Positions 16,872 to 25,350 of a DNA stretch of 47,380 nt are shown in pieces. Made by a program: the position numbers and the translations under genes. The stretch's first letter is position 1. The number at the start of each line of letters is the position of its first letter. The DNA comes from an uncultured Clostridia bacterium (GTDB lineage Bacteria; Bacillota; Clostridia; TANB77; CAG-508). The notes beneath the pieces are model-generated. The model did not search any database, had not been told where the DNA came from, and saw only the letters and a program-made list of their open reading frames with translations. The stretch covers positions 1-47,380 of the forward strand of contig CAKOWZ010000016.1 of assembly GCA_934129745.1 (NCBI GenBank). Reading direction: 5' to 3'.

Positions 16872-19301
16872 TTAGCCCATAAATAATTCAGCTTCTCTAC
16901 CAAGTACTTGGACAATATCTGTATGAGCAGTACCAGTAACATAATCCTGAGATAGGACAATTACCAGATATCTGTCATCAATAATTGCACAATCACCAGC
17001 AGCAGTGTATGTTGGATTACCAGAATCATCATCAGCCCAACCGGACTTATGAAGATAATTGTGATAATTTGCCATACCTTGTACTAAATAGCAGTAATAT
17101 GTATTTGAAAGCATATTACGCAATTCATTTGAGTAAGTGGAACCGCTATTTATATAATTATAAATAGCAATCCACTCATTTTTTCTTTGGTTAACTGTAC
17201 ATGCACCATATTGAAGACCATAAAGCTGTTGACCTCCAACACTGTCTAACCAATTCTGAAATTCAGGCAAAGGGAATCTGCTTAGCAGAATATTATAAGC
17301 AGTGTTGTCTGAAATAGACAGTAACTGTGTTAACAGATAATTGATTGAATATTCTGTTCCAAACTCTGAATTCTTAATAATTCCACTGCCATTATTTTTC
17401 ATGTATGGCTCATAGGTGATTGTTTCAGACCAAATATCAATACCTTGATTTTCACAGGAATTAAGTACATAAGCTGCATAACCAGCTTTTACAGTACATG
17501 CACCTGAGATGGGAGTATATTGGTTATATTCAAATAATGGTGTACCATCAAGAGAATAAATTCCCATTGCAATAGTTGTACCAACATATTCTGATTCAAA
17601 TTCATGAATTGTTCCTAATAATCCATAGAATTGTGATTCATCAGGAGTGGTGTTTGTATCTGTATTCGCAGTGTTAGTAGTGTTTTCATCTGATTGATGA
17701 GAACCGTCTGTTGACTCTGTTGCTGAATTGTCTGAAACATTGTCTACAGTATTATTAGATGAGTCATCAATTGAGCTGTCAGTTGAGTTATCAGTTAAGC
17801 TGTCAGTTGAACTATCAGTGTTTAAAACTGTATTATCTGCTTCTGTAAATGAGTCTGAGTCTTCTAAAGACTGATTTCCTTCAGAAGAGGAAGGTTGCTT
17901 GTTTCCAGCATGTGCAACACTTTTCATATTGAGAATTGTAGCACTACTTGGAATTTTAATAGAGACACTTTCATAGATTATGGAATCTAAAGTCAAACCA
18001 TTAAATTCAGCAATCAAATGAGCATCTTCCTGAGAAATGCCAAACTTTTCTGCAATACTGTAAAAACCATCATTAGGCTGTACAATATATTCAGTCCAAT
18101 CATTGTTGCTTAACACATCTTTTGATGTATCATTTGTTTCATCTGATGGTGCATTTTCTGTTGGCTCCTTGATTTCATCAGATGGTGAAACTTCTGTAGT
18201 ACCATTTGTTTCACCTGGTGCTGTATCTTCTGTGGAATCATTTGTTTTGTCTGATGGTGTAGTATTTTCTGCAGTGTTTCCACTAGAAGAATCAGAACTA
18301 TTTGCAACATCTGAATTTCCACCAGAAACAGACTCACCTGCATTATTTGATGAACCTAAAGCACCATCAACAGGAATAGCAATCTCATCACCAGGATAAA
18401 TAATGTCATTTTCTGACATTTTGTTAAACTCTAATATTTCAGGATATTTTGTACCAGGATATTTTGCAGAAATTGTGCAAATCATATCACCAGGCTGAAC
18501 AACATAGATATCACGAGTTAATGCAGGTGGTGCACATGATATGCGATGCTTAGGAACCTCAGGAGATTTAGTCACATTAGGTGTTTCAAAAACTCCAGAA
18601 GATTCAGTTACATTAGGTGATTTAGAAACTTTAGATGCTCCAGTGGATTCAGATGCCCTTGATGTATCTGATGTTTCTAAGTTTTCAGATGTTTTAGAAG
18701 CTTCAGACTTTTTGTCAGAATCTGGATTAGATGTTGCAGCACCTGAATAATAAACAGGAACATCAATACTGTTTTCAGAATTATTCTGAGCAGAATTATT
18801 TCCTTGAGTATTAGAAGAATCTGTAGTTCCAGATTTTCCATCCTCAGAACTAGATGCACCTGAATAATAAACAGGAATATCAATGTTTACATCATTGTCT
18901 TCTTTTACATCAGAGTTTTTACCTGAAACATTAGATTCAGCAGTGTTAGCCTTACCACCAGAAGTATCAGATAATGATTTACCACCTTTGACACTTGGAA
19001 GAGTAACATCTGTTGTTGTTGTAACAATAGAATCTCTTGGAATTTCAACTCCATCTTTGATCACTCTGTCTGGTGAAGCAAGATAAGTAGTTGAAGTTAT
19101 GATTGCCGTTGTTTCTGTACAAGGCTTTGTGCTAGGTATTGTACCAGTGATTGTGTATGTGCTTGCCGGCTCAGAATCAGTAACAATTGCTGATTCTTCA
19201 GCAATGTTTGAGTTACTTTTCTGACTACATGCAACACTAGTGGATGCTGCTGCTACAGCTGCAATTGCAATTGCAGTCCGCATTTTTTCTTTTGTGTTCA
19301 T
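16872..19301 (-). CDS. Large secreted lipoprotein: two LysM modules plus a beta-lactamase-fold domain with Cys nucleophile position
   Basis: A signal peptide (MRTAIAIAAVAAASTSVAC) ends in a plausible lipobox Cys. Ser/Thr/Asp-rich linkers include two copies of a PVYYSGA segment. LysM modules begin at YVVQPGDMICTISAKY (about residue 270) and YIVQPNDGFYSIAEKF (about 405). The C-terminal 250 residues have the class A beta-lactamase/transpeptidase order: CTVK at 602-605 where SxxK is expected, SDN at 664-666, KSG at 752-754. The spacing fits the family, so the nucleophile Ser is replaced by Cys. It is probably a cell-wall-bound hydrolase or binding protein. The start codon context MRT uses a CGG Arg codon (about 19277), the only zero-frame CGG outside the frameshift sites. 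ATG 19301 follows AAGGAGG; base and codon use differ from the neighbours. Confidence 0.85.
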   Translation of the reverse strand: MNTKEKMRTAIAIAAVAAASTSVACSQKSNSNIAEESAIVTDSEPASTYTITGTIPSTKPCTETTAIITSTTYLASPDRVIKDGVEIPRDSIVTTTTDVTLPSVKGGKSLSDTSGGKANTAESNVSGKNSDVKEDNDVNIDIPVYYSGASSSEDGKSGTTDSSNTQGNNSAQNNSENSIDVPVYYSGAATSNPDSDKKSEASKTSENLETSDTSRASESTGASKVSKSPNVTESSGVFETPNVTKSPEVPKHRISCAPPALTRDIYVVQPGDMICTISAKYPGTKYPEILEFNKMSENDIIYPGDEIAIPVDGALGSSNNAGESVSGGNSDVANSSDSSSGNTAENTTPSDKTNDSTEDTAPGETNGTTEVSPSDEIKEPTENAPSDETNDTSKDVLSNNDWTEYIVQPNDGFYSIAEKFGISQEDAHLIAEFNGLTLDSIIYESVSIKIPSSATILNMKSVAHAGNKQPSSSEGNQSLEDSDSFTEADNTVLNTDSSTDSLTDNSTDSSIDDSSNNTVDNVSDNSATESTDGSHQSDENTTNTANTDTNTTPDESQFYGLLGTIHEFESEYVGTTIAMGIYSLDGTPLFEYNQYTPISGACTVKAGYAAYVLNSCENQGIDIWSETITYEPYMKNNGSGIIKNSEFGTEYSINYLLTQLLSISDNTAYNILLSRFPLPEFQNWLDSVGGQQLYGLQYGACTVNQRKNEWIAIYNYINSGSTYSNELRNMLSNTYYCYLVQGMANYHNYLHKSGWADDDSGNPTYTAAGDCAIIDDRYLVIVLSQDYVTGTAHTDIVQVLGREAELFMG

Positions 19302-19325
19302 ACATTTTCCTCCTTAAATTTTTTT

Positions 19326-19343
19326 AACCGAAAATAATCGGTT
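19326..19343 (-). promoter_or_regulatory. Small hairpin in the leader of the 16872-19301 gene
   Basis: AACCGA and TCGGTT pair around a six-base loop, shortly upstream of the ribosome site. Possible mRNA hairpin or operator; nothing more can be said. Confidence 0.4.
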
Positions 19344-19367
19344 AAAGTAATGTAAATGCATACCCTA

Positions 19368-19396
19368 ATTGTACCATATTTTATGTAAAATTGCAA
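19368..19396 (-). promoter_or_regulatory. Sigma-A promoter of the LysM/beta-lactamase-fold gene
   Basis: On the minus strand TTGCAA (19396-19391), 17-base spacer, TACAAT (19373-19368). Confidence 0.7.
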
Positions 19397-19532
19397 ACAT
19401 TATGACCTGTAATTTTTACAATTCACAAAATGTTCACAAAAAAACTATATTTTGGAAATAAAACATGAATATTATATAAATGTAAACATCATAGAAATTG
19501 AATTATATAAACATATTAAAGGAGGAAATGTT

Positions 19533-20279
19533 ATGAATAATTTAAATTATGAAAAAACAATGCCGATAATAAATAGGAATGTAATTGATATTAATGAAAA
19601 AGGAATTACAGTAAATCAACTAATACCAATAGAAGTCAAAGATAAAGAATTTAATATGCTTATGGAAATATATGAACAAGCAAATAAACAAGTATTAAGC
19701 ATGATAAATGGAGTAAAAATTGAATATAATAAAATATTTACACAAGATATTATTAATCACACAAGCTCAAGAATAAAATCGCCAAAAAGTATTTTAAATA
19801 AAATGAAGAAAAAAAATCTAGAAATGAATTATGAAAATTTGGTAGAAAATATTAATGATATTGCAGGAGTCAGAGTGGTTTGTCCTGTGAAAAATGATAT
19901 TTATAAAATTGCAAATATTATTAAAAAAATCCCTAACTGGAATTTAATTGAAGAAAAAGATTATGTGAAAAATCCTAAAAAAAGTGGTTATTCTGGATAT
20001 CATATAATAGTTGAAGTACCTGTTAAATTTGATAAATTAAAAAATACAAAAATAAGTAATGGAAATAATAAAAAATTTTATTTAAAAAATCAAATTTTTG
20101 TTAAAGTAGAAATTCAAATTAGAACAATGGCAATGGATTTTTGGGCTACAAATGAACATAAAATGAAATATAAATCAGAAAAAAAGATATCTTTTATAGA
20201 TTCAAAAAAATTAACTTTTTATGCCAAAATAATAAATATCTTAGATAATAAATTTGAAAAAATCAGTAGTAGACAATAG
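19533..20279 (+). CDS. RelA/SpoT-like small alarmone synthetase
   Basis: Predicted to transfer pyrophosphate from ATP to GTP/GDP, producing (p)ppGpp. ATG 19533 follows AAAGGAGG; the ORF opens further upstream without a ribosome site. Visible motifs are the ATP-binding SRIKSPKSILNKMKKK, DIAGVRVVCP with the catalytic region, the G-loop-like KSGYSGYHIIVEVP, and VEIQIRTMAMDFWATNEHKMKY. At 248 aa with no hydrolase domain it fits the small synthetases of Firmicutes. The G-loop reads GYSGYH where many homologues have GYRSLH, so activity should be tested. Monocistronic, with a weak terminator. Confidence 0.85.
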   Translation: MNNLNYEKTMPIINRNVIDINEKGITVNQLIPIEVKDKEFNMLMEIYEQANKQVLSMINGVKIEYNKIFTQDIINHTSSRIKSPKSILNKMKKKNLEMNYENLVENINDIAGVRVVCPVKNDIYKIANIIKKIPNWNLIEEKDYVKNPKKSGYSGYHIIVEVPVKFDKLKNTKISNGNNKKFYLKNQIFVKVEIQIRTMAMDFWATNEHKMKYKSEKKISFIDSKKLTFYAKIINILDNKFEKISSRQ

Positions 20280-20286
20280 GCTTAAA

Positions 20287-20318
20287 GAAAAAGAAATAAC
20301 TATTAACTTCTTTTTCGA
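20287..20318 (+). terminator. Probable terminator after the alarmone synthetase gene
   Basis: GAAAAAGAA pairs with TTCTTTTTC over a 12-base loop. A/T-only stem, so moderate confidence. Confidence 0.5.
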
Positions 20319-20398
20319 ATATCTAGTCAAAACCATTGCATATTTTTTTTACTTATGAGATAATCTAAAAAGTAAAATGAAAAAGGAGTTATTACAAA

Positions 20399-22150
20399 AT
20401 GAAATTAAAAAAAATATTTGAAGCACAAAAATTTGACAATATTAGAGATATTTTATCAAATGCTGTTAAATTATATCCAAATAATATTGCTTTTAAAATA
20501 AAAAACAAAAATGGAAAGGAGATATCTTATAAAGATATTACATATACACAATTTCAAAATGAAATAAATGAATTTGGAACTGGATTATATTCATCAGGTT
20601 TTAAAGGCAAAAGAATTGCTGTTATAGGAAAAAATAGTTATCCATGGGCTCTTACATATTGCACAGTTTTAAGTGGATTAGGAATATTAGTTCCATTAGA
20701 TAAAGGTTTGCCAGAATCTGAAATTGAGTTATCTTTAGTTAGAAGTAAAGCAGAAGTAATTGTTTTTGATGAAGAATATAAAGACATAATTATTAATATC
20801 TTGAAAAAAGGTAAAACATCATTACAAACATGTATATGTATGACAAATATAGATGTCAAAGAATTAGGAGAAGAATTTACAACTATTGAAAAAATTGAAC
20901 AATTAGGAAAAAGTGAATTAGAAAAAGGAAATAAAGATTATCTAAATTCTGATATAAATAATAAAGAAATGTCTATGATTATTTTCACATCTGGAACAAC
21001 ATCAATGGCAAAAGCAGTAATGCTTTCACAAGATAATATTGCAAGTAATATTTATGATATGACTTGTGTTGAAGATATAAGACCAACTGACGTAAATATG
21101 GCATTTTTACCAATGCATCATACATTTGGTTCAACAGGATTACTAATGTTTTTATCACGTGGTGCAATGAATGTATTTTGTGATGGTTTAAGACACATTC
21201 AAGAAAATTTAAAAGAATATCATGTTACATGTTTTGTATGTGTACCATTATTAATAGAATCTATTTACAAAAAGATTATGCATCAACTTGAAAAACAAGG
21301 AAAAATGAAGAAATTTAATTTTGGAATAAAACTTAGTAATTTCTTATTAAAATTCAAAATTGATATTCGTAAAAAATTATTTAAAGAAATTTATGATAAT
21401 TTAGGTGGAAATTTAAGATGTGTTATAAGTGGAGCATCAGCTATGGATAAAACTGTTGCAAAAGGTTTCAATGATTTAGGATTTGTAACTGTTCAAGGAT
21501 ATGGACTTACAGAAACATCACCAGTTTTAGCTGCCGAAAATATCAAAAACATTAGATATGGCTCAACAGGACTTTCAATGCCTAGTGTTGATATAAAAAT
21601 AGATAATCCAAATGAAGAGGGAATAGGTGAAATTATTGCAAAAGGCCCTAATATTATGCTTGGATATTATGAAGATGAAAAAGCAACAAAAGAAGTTATT
21701 GATGAAAATGGCTGGTTCCACACAGGTGATTTAGCTTATATAGATAAAGATGGATTTATTTTTATAACTGGAAGAAAGAAAAATGTAATCGTACTTAAAA
21801 ACGGAAAAAATATTTATCCAGAAGAACTAGAATCATTAGTTGCACAATTACCATATGTAGCAGAAAACATGGTATTCGGCATGCCAAAAGGTGATGACCT
21901 AGTAGTTTCAGTCAAAGTAGTTTATAATGAAACATATGTTAAACAAAAATATGGAAATATTAGTGAAAATGAGTTAAAAGAAATTATTTGGAAAGATATT
22001 AAAAATATTAATAGTAATCTTACAAATTATAAACATATTAAAAACTTGATTATTACTAATGAACCTATGATTAAGACTACTACTGCTAAAGTAAAAAGAT
22101 TTGAAGAAATTAAATGTACAATTGGGGACGCGTCCCAATTGCACAAATGA
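20399..22150 (+). CDS. AMP-forming acyl-CoA synthetase (long-chain fatty acid-CoA ligase type)
   Basis: Activates a carboxylic acid to the acyl-AMP and then to the CoA thioester. Motifs: FTSGTTSMAKAVMLS (P-loop, from about residue 195), YGLTETSPV (about 368), GWFHTGDLAYID (about 437), GRKKNVIVLKNGKNIYPEE, and the catalytic Lys region TTTAKVKRFEE near residue 560. At 583 aa it is in the normal range for the long-chain type; the substrate is not evident. ATG 20399 follows AAAAGGAG. The final residues CTIGDASQLHK are encoded by the palindromic element at 22114-22146, so the natural C-terminus has been replaced or extended. Confidence 0.92.
   Translation: MKLKKIFEAQKFDNIRDILSNAVKLYPNNIAFKIKNKNGKEISYKDITYTQFQNEINEFGTGLYSSGFKGKRIAVIGKNSYPWALTYCTVLSGLGILVPLDKGLPESEIELSLVRSKAEVIVFDEEYKDIIINILKKGKTSLQTCICMTNIDVKELGEEFTTIEKIEQLGKSELEKGNKDYLNSDINNKEMSMIIFTSGTTSMAKAVMLSQDNIASNIYDMTCVEDIRPTDVNMAFLPMHHTFGSTGLLMFLSRGAMNVFCDGLRHIQENLKEYHVTCFVCVPLLIESIYKKIMHQLEKQGKMKKFNFGIKLSNFLLKFKIDIRKKLFKEIYDNLGGNLRCVISGASAMDKTVAKGFNDLGFVTVQGYGLTETSPVLAAENIKNIRYGSTGLSMPSVDIKIDNPNEEGIGEIIAKGPNIMLGYYEDEKATKEVIDENGWFHTGDLAYIDKDGFIFITGRKKNVIVLKNGKNIYPEELESLVAQLPYVAENMVFGMPKGDDLVVSVKVVYNETYVKQKYGNISENELKEIIWKDIKNINSNLTNYKHIKNLIITNEPMIKTTTAKVKRFEEIKCTIGDASQLHK
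22114..22146 (+). repeat. GGACGCGTCC-centred palindromic element, copy 3
   Basis: TGTACAATTGGGGACGCGTC followed by CCAATTGCACA. It provides the last codons (IGDASQLH) of the acyl-CoA synthetase. Same orientation relative to the gene end as copy 1. Confidence 0.88.
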
Positions 22151-22153
22151 ACA

Positions 22154-22200
22154 AACAGGGACAGATAGTTTAGATTAAAAATTATCTGTCCCTGTTTTAT
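22154..22200. terminator. Strong terminator between the acyl-CoA synthetase and ppaC
   Basis: ACAGGGACAGATA pairs with TATCTGTCCCTGT, followed by TTTTAT. It lies between convergent genes. Confidence 0.9.
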
Positions 22201-22213
22201 ATATAAAAAATTA

Positions 22214-23146
22214 TTAATCTAAGTTATTTAAAATTCCAGGTAACATTTGTTTTTTTCTAGATACAACATTTTCAAGTAAAGCTGTATTATCTGTTAATGT
22301 TACACCATAAGCTTTTTCAACAACTGCTGAATCATTTCCTAAAGAAATAATTTTTGAATTTGAATTAATGATATCTGTTGCAGCAAACATATATAAATCT
22401 AAGTTATCTTTTTTGATTTCATTATTGATTGCAGCTTCAAAATAAACTTTATCTTTAAAAATACTGTCTAAATCAGCTGTGTTTACTTGTGCGATTTTAA
22501 ATTTTTTACCATCTTTTTCAAATAATTTACTATCTATATTAATAATTTGTTCTGGAGTAAATTCACTTAAATCTGTACCAGCTTTTAATAATTCTGTTCC
22601 ATAAACTTCAACATCAACACCTGCAATATTTGCTAGTTTTTCAGCAATTTTTTTATCTTCTGGAGTACATGTTGGTGATTTAAATAATAATGTATCTGAA
22701 ATTATAGCACTTAACATCATTGTTGCAATTTCTTTTGAAATTTCAACATCATTTTCTTTGTACATTTTGAATAATACAGTTGATGTACAACCAACAGGTT
22801 CTGCTCTATAATATAAAGGTGCAGATGTAGAAAAATTAATTGCATGGTGGTCAACTATTTTTTGAACATTTGCATTTTTTAGGTTATTAACACTTTGTGT
22901 TGATTCATTATGATCTACTAATATAACATTTTGACCATCTTCAACATCTTCAATAAGTTCAGGTTTTTCAATTCCTAAATAATTGAATACATATTCAGTT
23001 TCTTTATTAATATTTCCTAAACGTACAGCTTTAGCATTATTTCCTAATTTATTTTCTAAATTTGCCATTATCATTGATGACATAATTGCGTCTGTGTCTG
23101 GACTTTTATGCCCAAATACTAGTGTTTGATTAACTAAATTTTCCAT
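22214..23146 (-). CDS. ppaC: Manganese-dependent inorganic pyrophosphatase (family II)
   Basis: Hydrolyses pyrophosphate to phosphate. The DHH-family metal ligands are FGHKSPDTDAI (N-terminal), VDHNE and IVDHHAINF; the C-terminal DHHA2 domain ends SRKKQMLPG, the substrate-binding segment. 310 aa, normal length. ATG 23146 follows GGAGAG; an ATG eight codons upstream lacks a ribosome site. Monocistronic on the minus strand, convergent with the acyl-CoA synthetase. Confidence 0.96.
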   Translation of the reverse strand: MENLVNQTLVFGHKSPDTDAIMSSMIMANLENKLGNNAKAVRLGNINKETEYVFNYLGIEKPELIEDVEDGQNVILVDHNESTQSVNNLKNANVQKIVDHHAINFSTSAPLYYRAEPVGCTSTVLFKMYKENDVEISKEIATMMLSAIISDTLLFKSPTCTPEDKKIAEKLANIAGVDVEVYGTELLKAGTDLSEFTPEQIINIDSKLFEKDGKKFKIAQVNTADLDSIFKDKVYFEAAINNEIKKDNLDLYMFAATDIINSNSKIISLGNDSAVVEKAYGVTLTDNTALLENVVSRKKQMLPGILNNLD

Positions 23147-23407
23147 TCTAAATCTCTCCTTTTTATTCATACGTTTAATTTATTTATATATATTTTTTAT
23201 TTACATTTGTATGACTTTTTTATTATACCATGTTTTGGCAGAATAGTCAATATTTACATAAAATTCGACAGCAAGATGAAGTTCGGTGGGAAGTTAAAAG
23301 GAGAAATTACTATTTGGTCTATTATATAATTTAAATAACAAAGAAAATATTGAAATCATGATATTTTTAAAATATAATAGTATAAAAAAATAGGAGATAA
23401 TATAGAA

Positions 23408-24196
23408 ATGGACAAACAAAAAATTCTAGAAAAATACAAAAATGAAAATGATAAACTATTAATATCAAAACTATTTGATAAAATAGGATTAACAGAAAAA
23501 CAAAATAAAATTCAAGTAACAGATTTTTATTCACCAATTGAATTAGAAATTGTAAAAAATGTATTAAATACAATAAATTACAAAAATTATGAAATATATG
23601 GAAAAACAAGAAATATGGTAATCATGTATCCAGATAAACTTGAATCAGTATTTAAAGAAAATAAATTTGATTATAACACAATATGTAATTGTATAAGAAT
23701 TTCCAATTGTACAGAAAATTATGAGCATAAAATTTATTTAGGTGGATGTATCAAACTTGGTGTAAAACGTGAGAAAATAGGAGATATCATAGTATTTGAA
23801 AATGGTGCAGATATAGTGGTTAATAAAGATGTTACAAAATTTTTATTAAATAATTTACAAGAATTAAATAGATTTAAAAAAAGTAATATTGAAATTATTA
23901 ATTTAAGTAAAATTACTCAAAAAGAACAAGAATTTAAAGAGATGAAAATAATTGTTTCATCATTAAGATTAGATAATATTGTCTCAGAACTTGCAAAAAC
24001 ATCAAGAAGTAAAGCATTGGATTTACTAAAACTAGAGAAAGTTTTCATAAACTATAAAAATGAAAACAAAGCTACAAAATCTGTTTGTAAAGGTGATGTT
24101 ATTACAATTAGGGGAACTGGGAAATTTATTATAAATGAGATTTTGGGTAATACCAAAAGTGGAAAATATGTCATAGATGTAAAAAAATATATATAA
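23408..24196 (+). CDS. ylmH: S4-domain RNA-binding protein, YlmH family
   Basis: YlmH binds the ribosome/tRNA and is usually found near cell-division genes. The N-terminal two thirds form the YlmH-specific domain (RISNCTENYEHKIYLGGCIK, LGVKREKIGDIIV), and residues 185-245 are the S4 domain (SLRLDNIVSELAKTSRSKA, then GDVITIRGTGKF). 262 aa, typical. ATG 23408 follows AGGAGA. Here it stands alone next to dapA rather than in a division cluster. The gap 23171-23407 holds no recognisable feature. Confidence 0.88.
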   Translation: MDKQKILEKYKNENDKLLISKLFDKIGLTEKQNKIQVTDFYSPIELEIVKNVLNTINYKNYEIYGKTRNMVIMYPDKLESVFKENKFDYNTICNCIRISNCTENYEHKIYLGGCIKLGVKREKIGDIIVFENGADIVVNKDVTKFLLNNLQELNRFKKSNIEIINLSKITQKEQEFKEMKIIVSSLRLDNIVSELAKTSRSKALDLLKLEKVFINYKNENKATKSVCKGDVITIRGTGKFIINEILGNTKSGKYVIDVKKYI

Positions 24197-24360
24197 CTTA
24201 AATACATAGTATATATAATTTTGAAATCCTAACAAAAAACAAATTTGAAATTCATTAAATCATATATAATAGACTAATATACATGTGCATATAATCAAAT
24301 AAAAGGCGTATTTCTTATAAAATTATGTACCAATTATAAGACGTCGGAATGGAGGATTAT

Positions 24361-25245
24361 ATGAAAAAATTATTATTTGAAGGGTGTGGAACTGCAATAG
24401 TAACCCCATTTACAGAAGATGGTTCAAATATTAATTATGATAGTTTTCGAAAATTAATTGAATTTCAAATTGAAAATCAAATTGATGCAATAATTGTTTG
24501 TGGTACAACAGGTGAATCAGCAACAATGTCTAAACAAGAAAAAATGGAAGTTATAAAATTTGCAATTGATGTTATAGATAAAAGAACAAAAGTAATAATT
24601 GGAACTGGAGGAAATAATACAAAAGAAGTAATCGAAATGTCACAATATGCTGAAAAATGCGGAGCTGATGGGGTTTTAATAGTAACACCATATTATAATA
24701 AAACTACACAAAAAGGATTAATTGTTCATTACACTAAAATAGCAAATTCAATAAAAATACCAATAATTTTATATAATGTTCCATCAAGAACAGGAATGAA
24801 TATTTTGCCAGAAACATGTTTTGAATTATCTAAAATTGATAATATAGTAGCAATAAAAGAAGCAAGTGGAAACATATCACAAGTAGCCAAAATAGCGAAT
24901 TTGTGTGGAGAGGATTTTTCAATTTATTCAGGAAATGATGACCAAATTATTCCAGTACTTTCATTAGGAGGAAAAGGAGTAATTTCTGTTTTGTCAAATC
25001 TTAAACCAAAATTTACACATGATTTAGTTAGAAATTATTTAGATGGAAACACTGATATAGCAAGAAAAATGCAACTAGATTCTTTAGATTTAATTAATGA
25101 TTTGTTTATTGAAGTAAATCCAATTCCTGTAAAATATGCATTAAATCTGATGGGATTTGAATGTGGTAAACCACGTTTACCATTAATTGAAATGTCAGAT
25201 AGAGCAATTGGGGACGCGTCCCAATTGCACACAGTGTGCAATTAG
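24361..25245 (+). CDS. dapA: 4-hydroxy-tetrahydrodipicolinate synthase, C-terminus rewritten by a palindromic element
   Basis: Condenses pyruvate with aspartate semialdehyde in lysine/diaminopimelate synthesis, which also supplies dipicolinate for spores. ATG 24361 follows GGAGG. TIM-barrel motifs: GTTGESATM, the Tyr of YYNKTTQKG, NVPSRTG and the Schiff-base Lys in AIKEASGN. The body is full length up to LPLIEMSD; after that, IGDASQLHTVCN is encoded by the element at 25204-25263, replacing the last helix normal for the family. A hairpin with CTTATAA/TTATAAG arms lies just ahead of the ribosome site. Probably active, since the catalytic core is intact. Confidence 0.94.
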   Translation: MKKLLFEGCGTAIVTPFTEDGSNINYDSFRKLIEFQIENQIDAIIVCGTTGESATMSKQEKMEVIKFAIDVIDKRTKVIIGTGGNNTKEVIEMSQYAEKCGADGVLIVTPYYNKTTQKGLIVHYTKIANSIKIPIILYNVPSRTGMNILPETCFELSKIDNIVAIKEASGNISQVAKIANLCGEDFSIYSGNDDQIIPVLSLGGKGVISVLSNLKPKFTHDLVRNYLDGNTDIARKMQLDSLDLINDLFIEVNPIPVKYALNLMGFECGKPRLPLIEMSDRAIGDASQLHTVCN

Positions 25246-25263
25246 GACGCGTCCCCAATTGCT
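25204..25263 (+). repeat. Double GGACGCGTCC palindromic element, copy 4
   Basis: Two cores face each other: GCAATTGGGGACGCGTCCC then AATTGCACACAG, then TGTGCAATTAGGACGCGTCC and CCAATTGC. The whole 60 bases form one near-perfect palindrome and could make a 28-bp stem. It supplies the last codons of dapA. This looks like the intact form of the family, the other copies being halves. Confidence 0.88.
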
Positions 25264-25350
25264 CATTTTCAACTTTTTCAAGAAAATCCTTGAAAACACA
25301 CATGAAATATTATATAATACCAACATAAAATAAATGTAGGAGGGAATACA

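Noticed and set aside
23171..23407. Small ORF containing TTCGGTGGG between ppaC and ylmH
   Set aside because: About 17 codons with no ribosome site; the CGG there is not in frame with any supported gene.
24197..24360. Lysine riboswitch ahead of dapA
   Set aside because: The gap is about 150 bases and lacks the multi-stem core; only a small hairpin is present.
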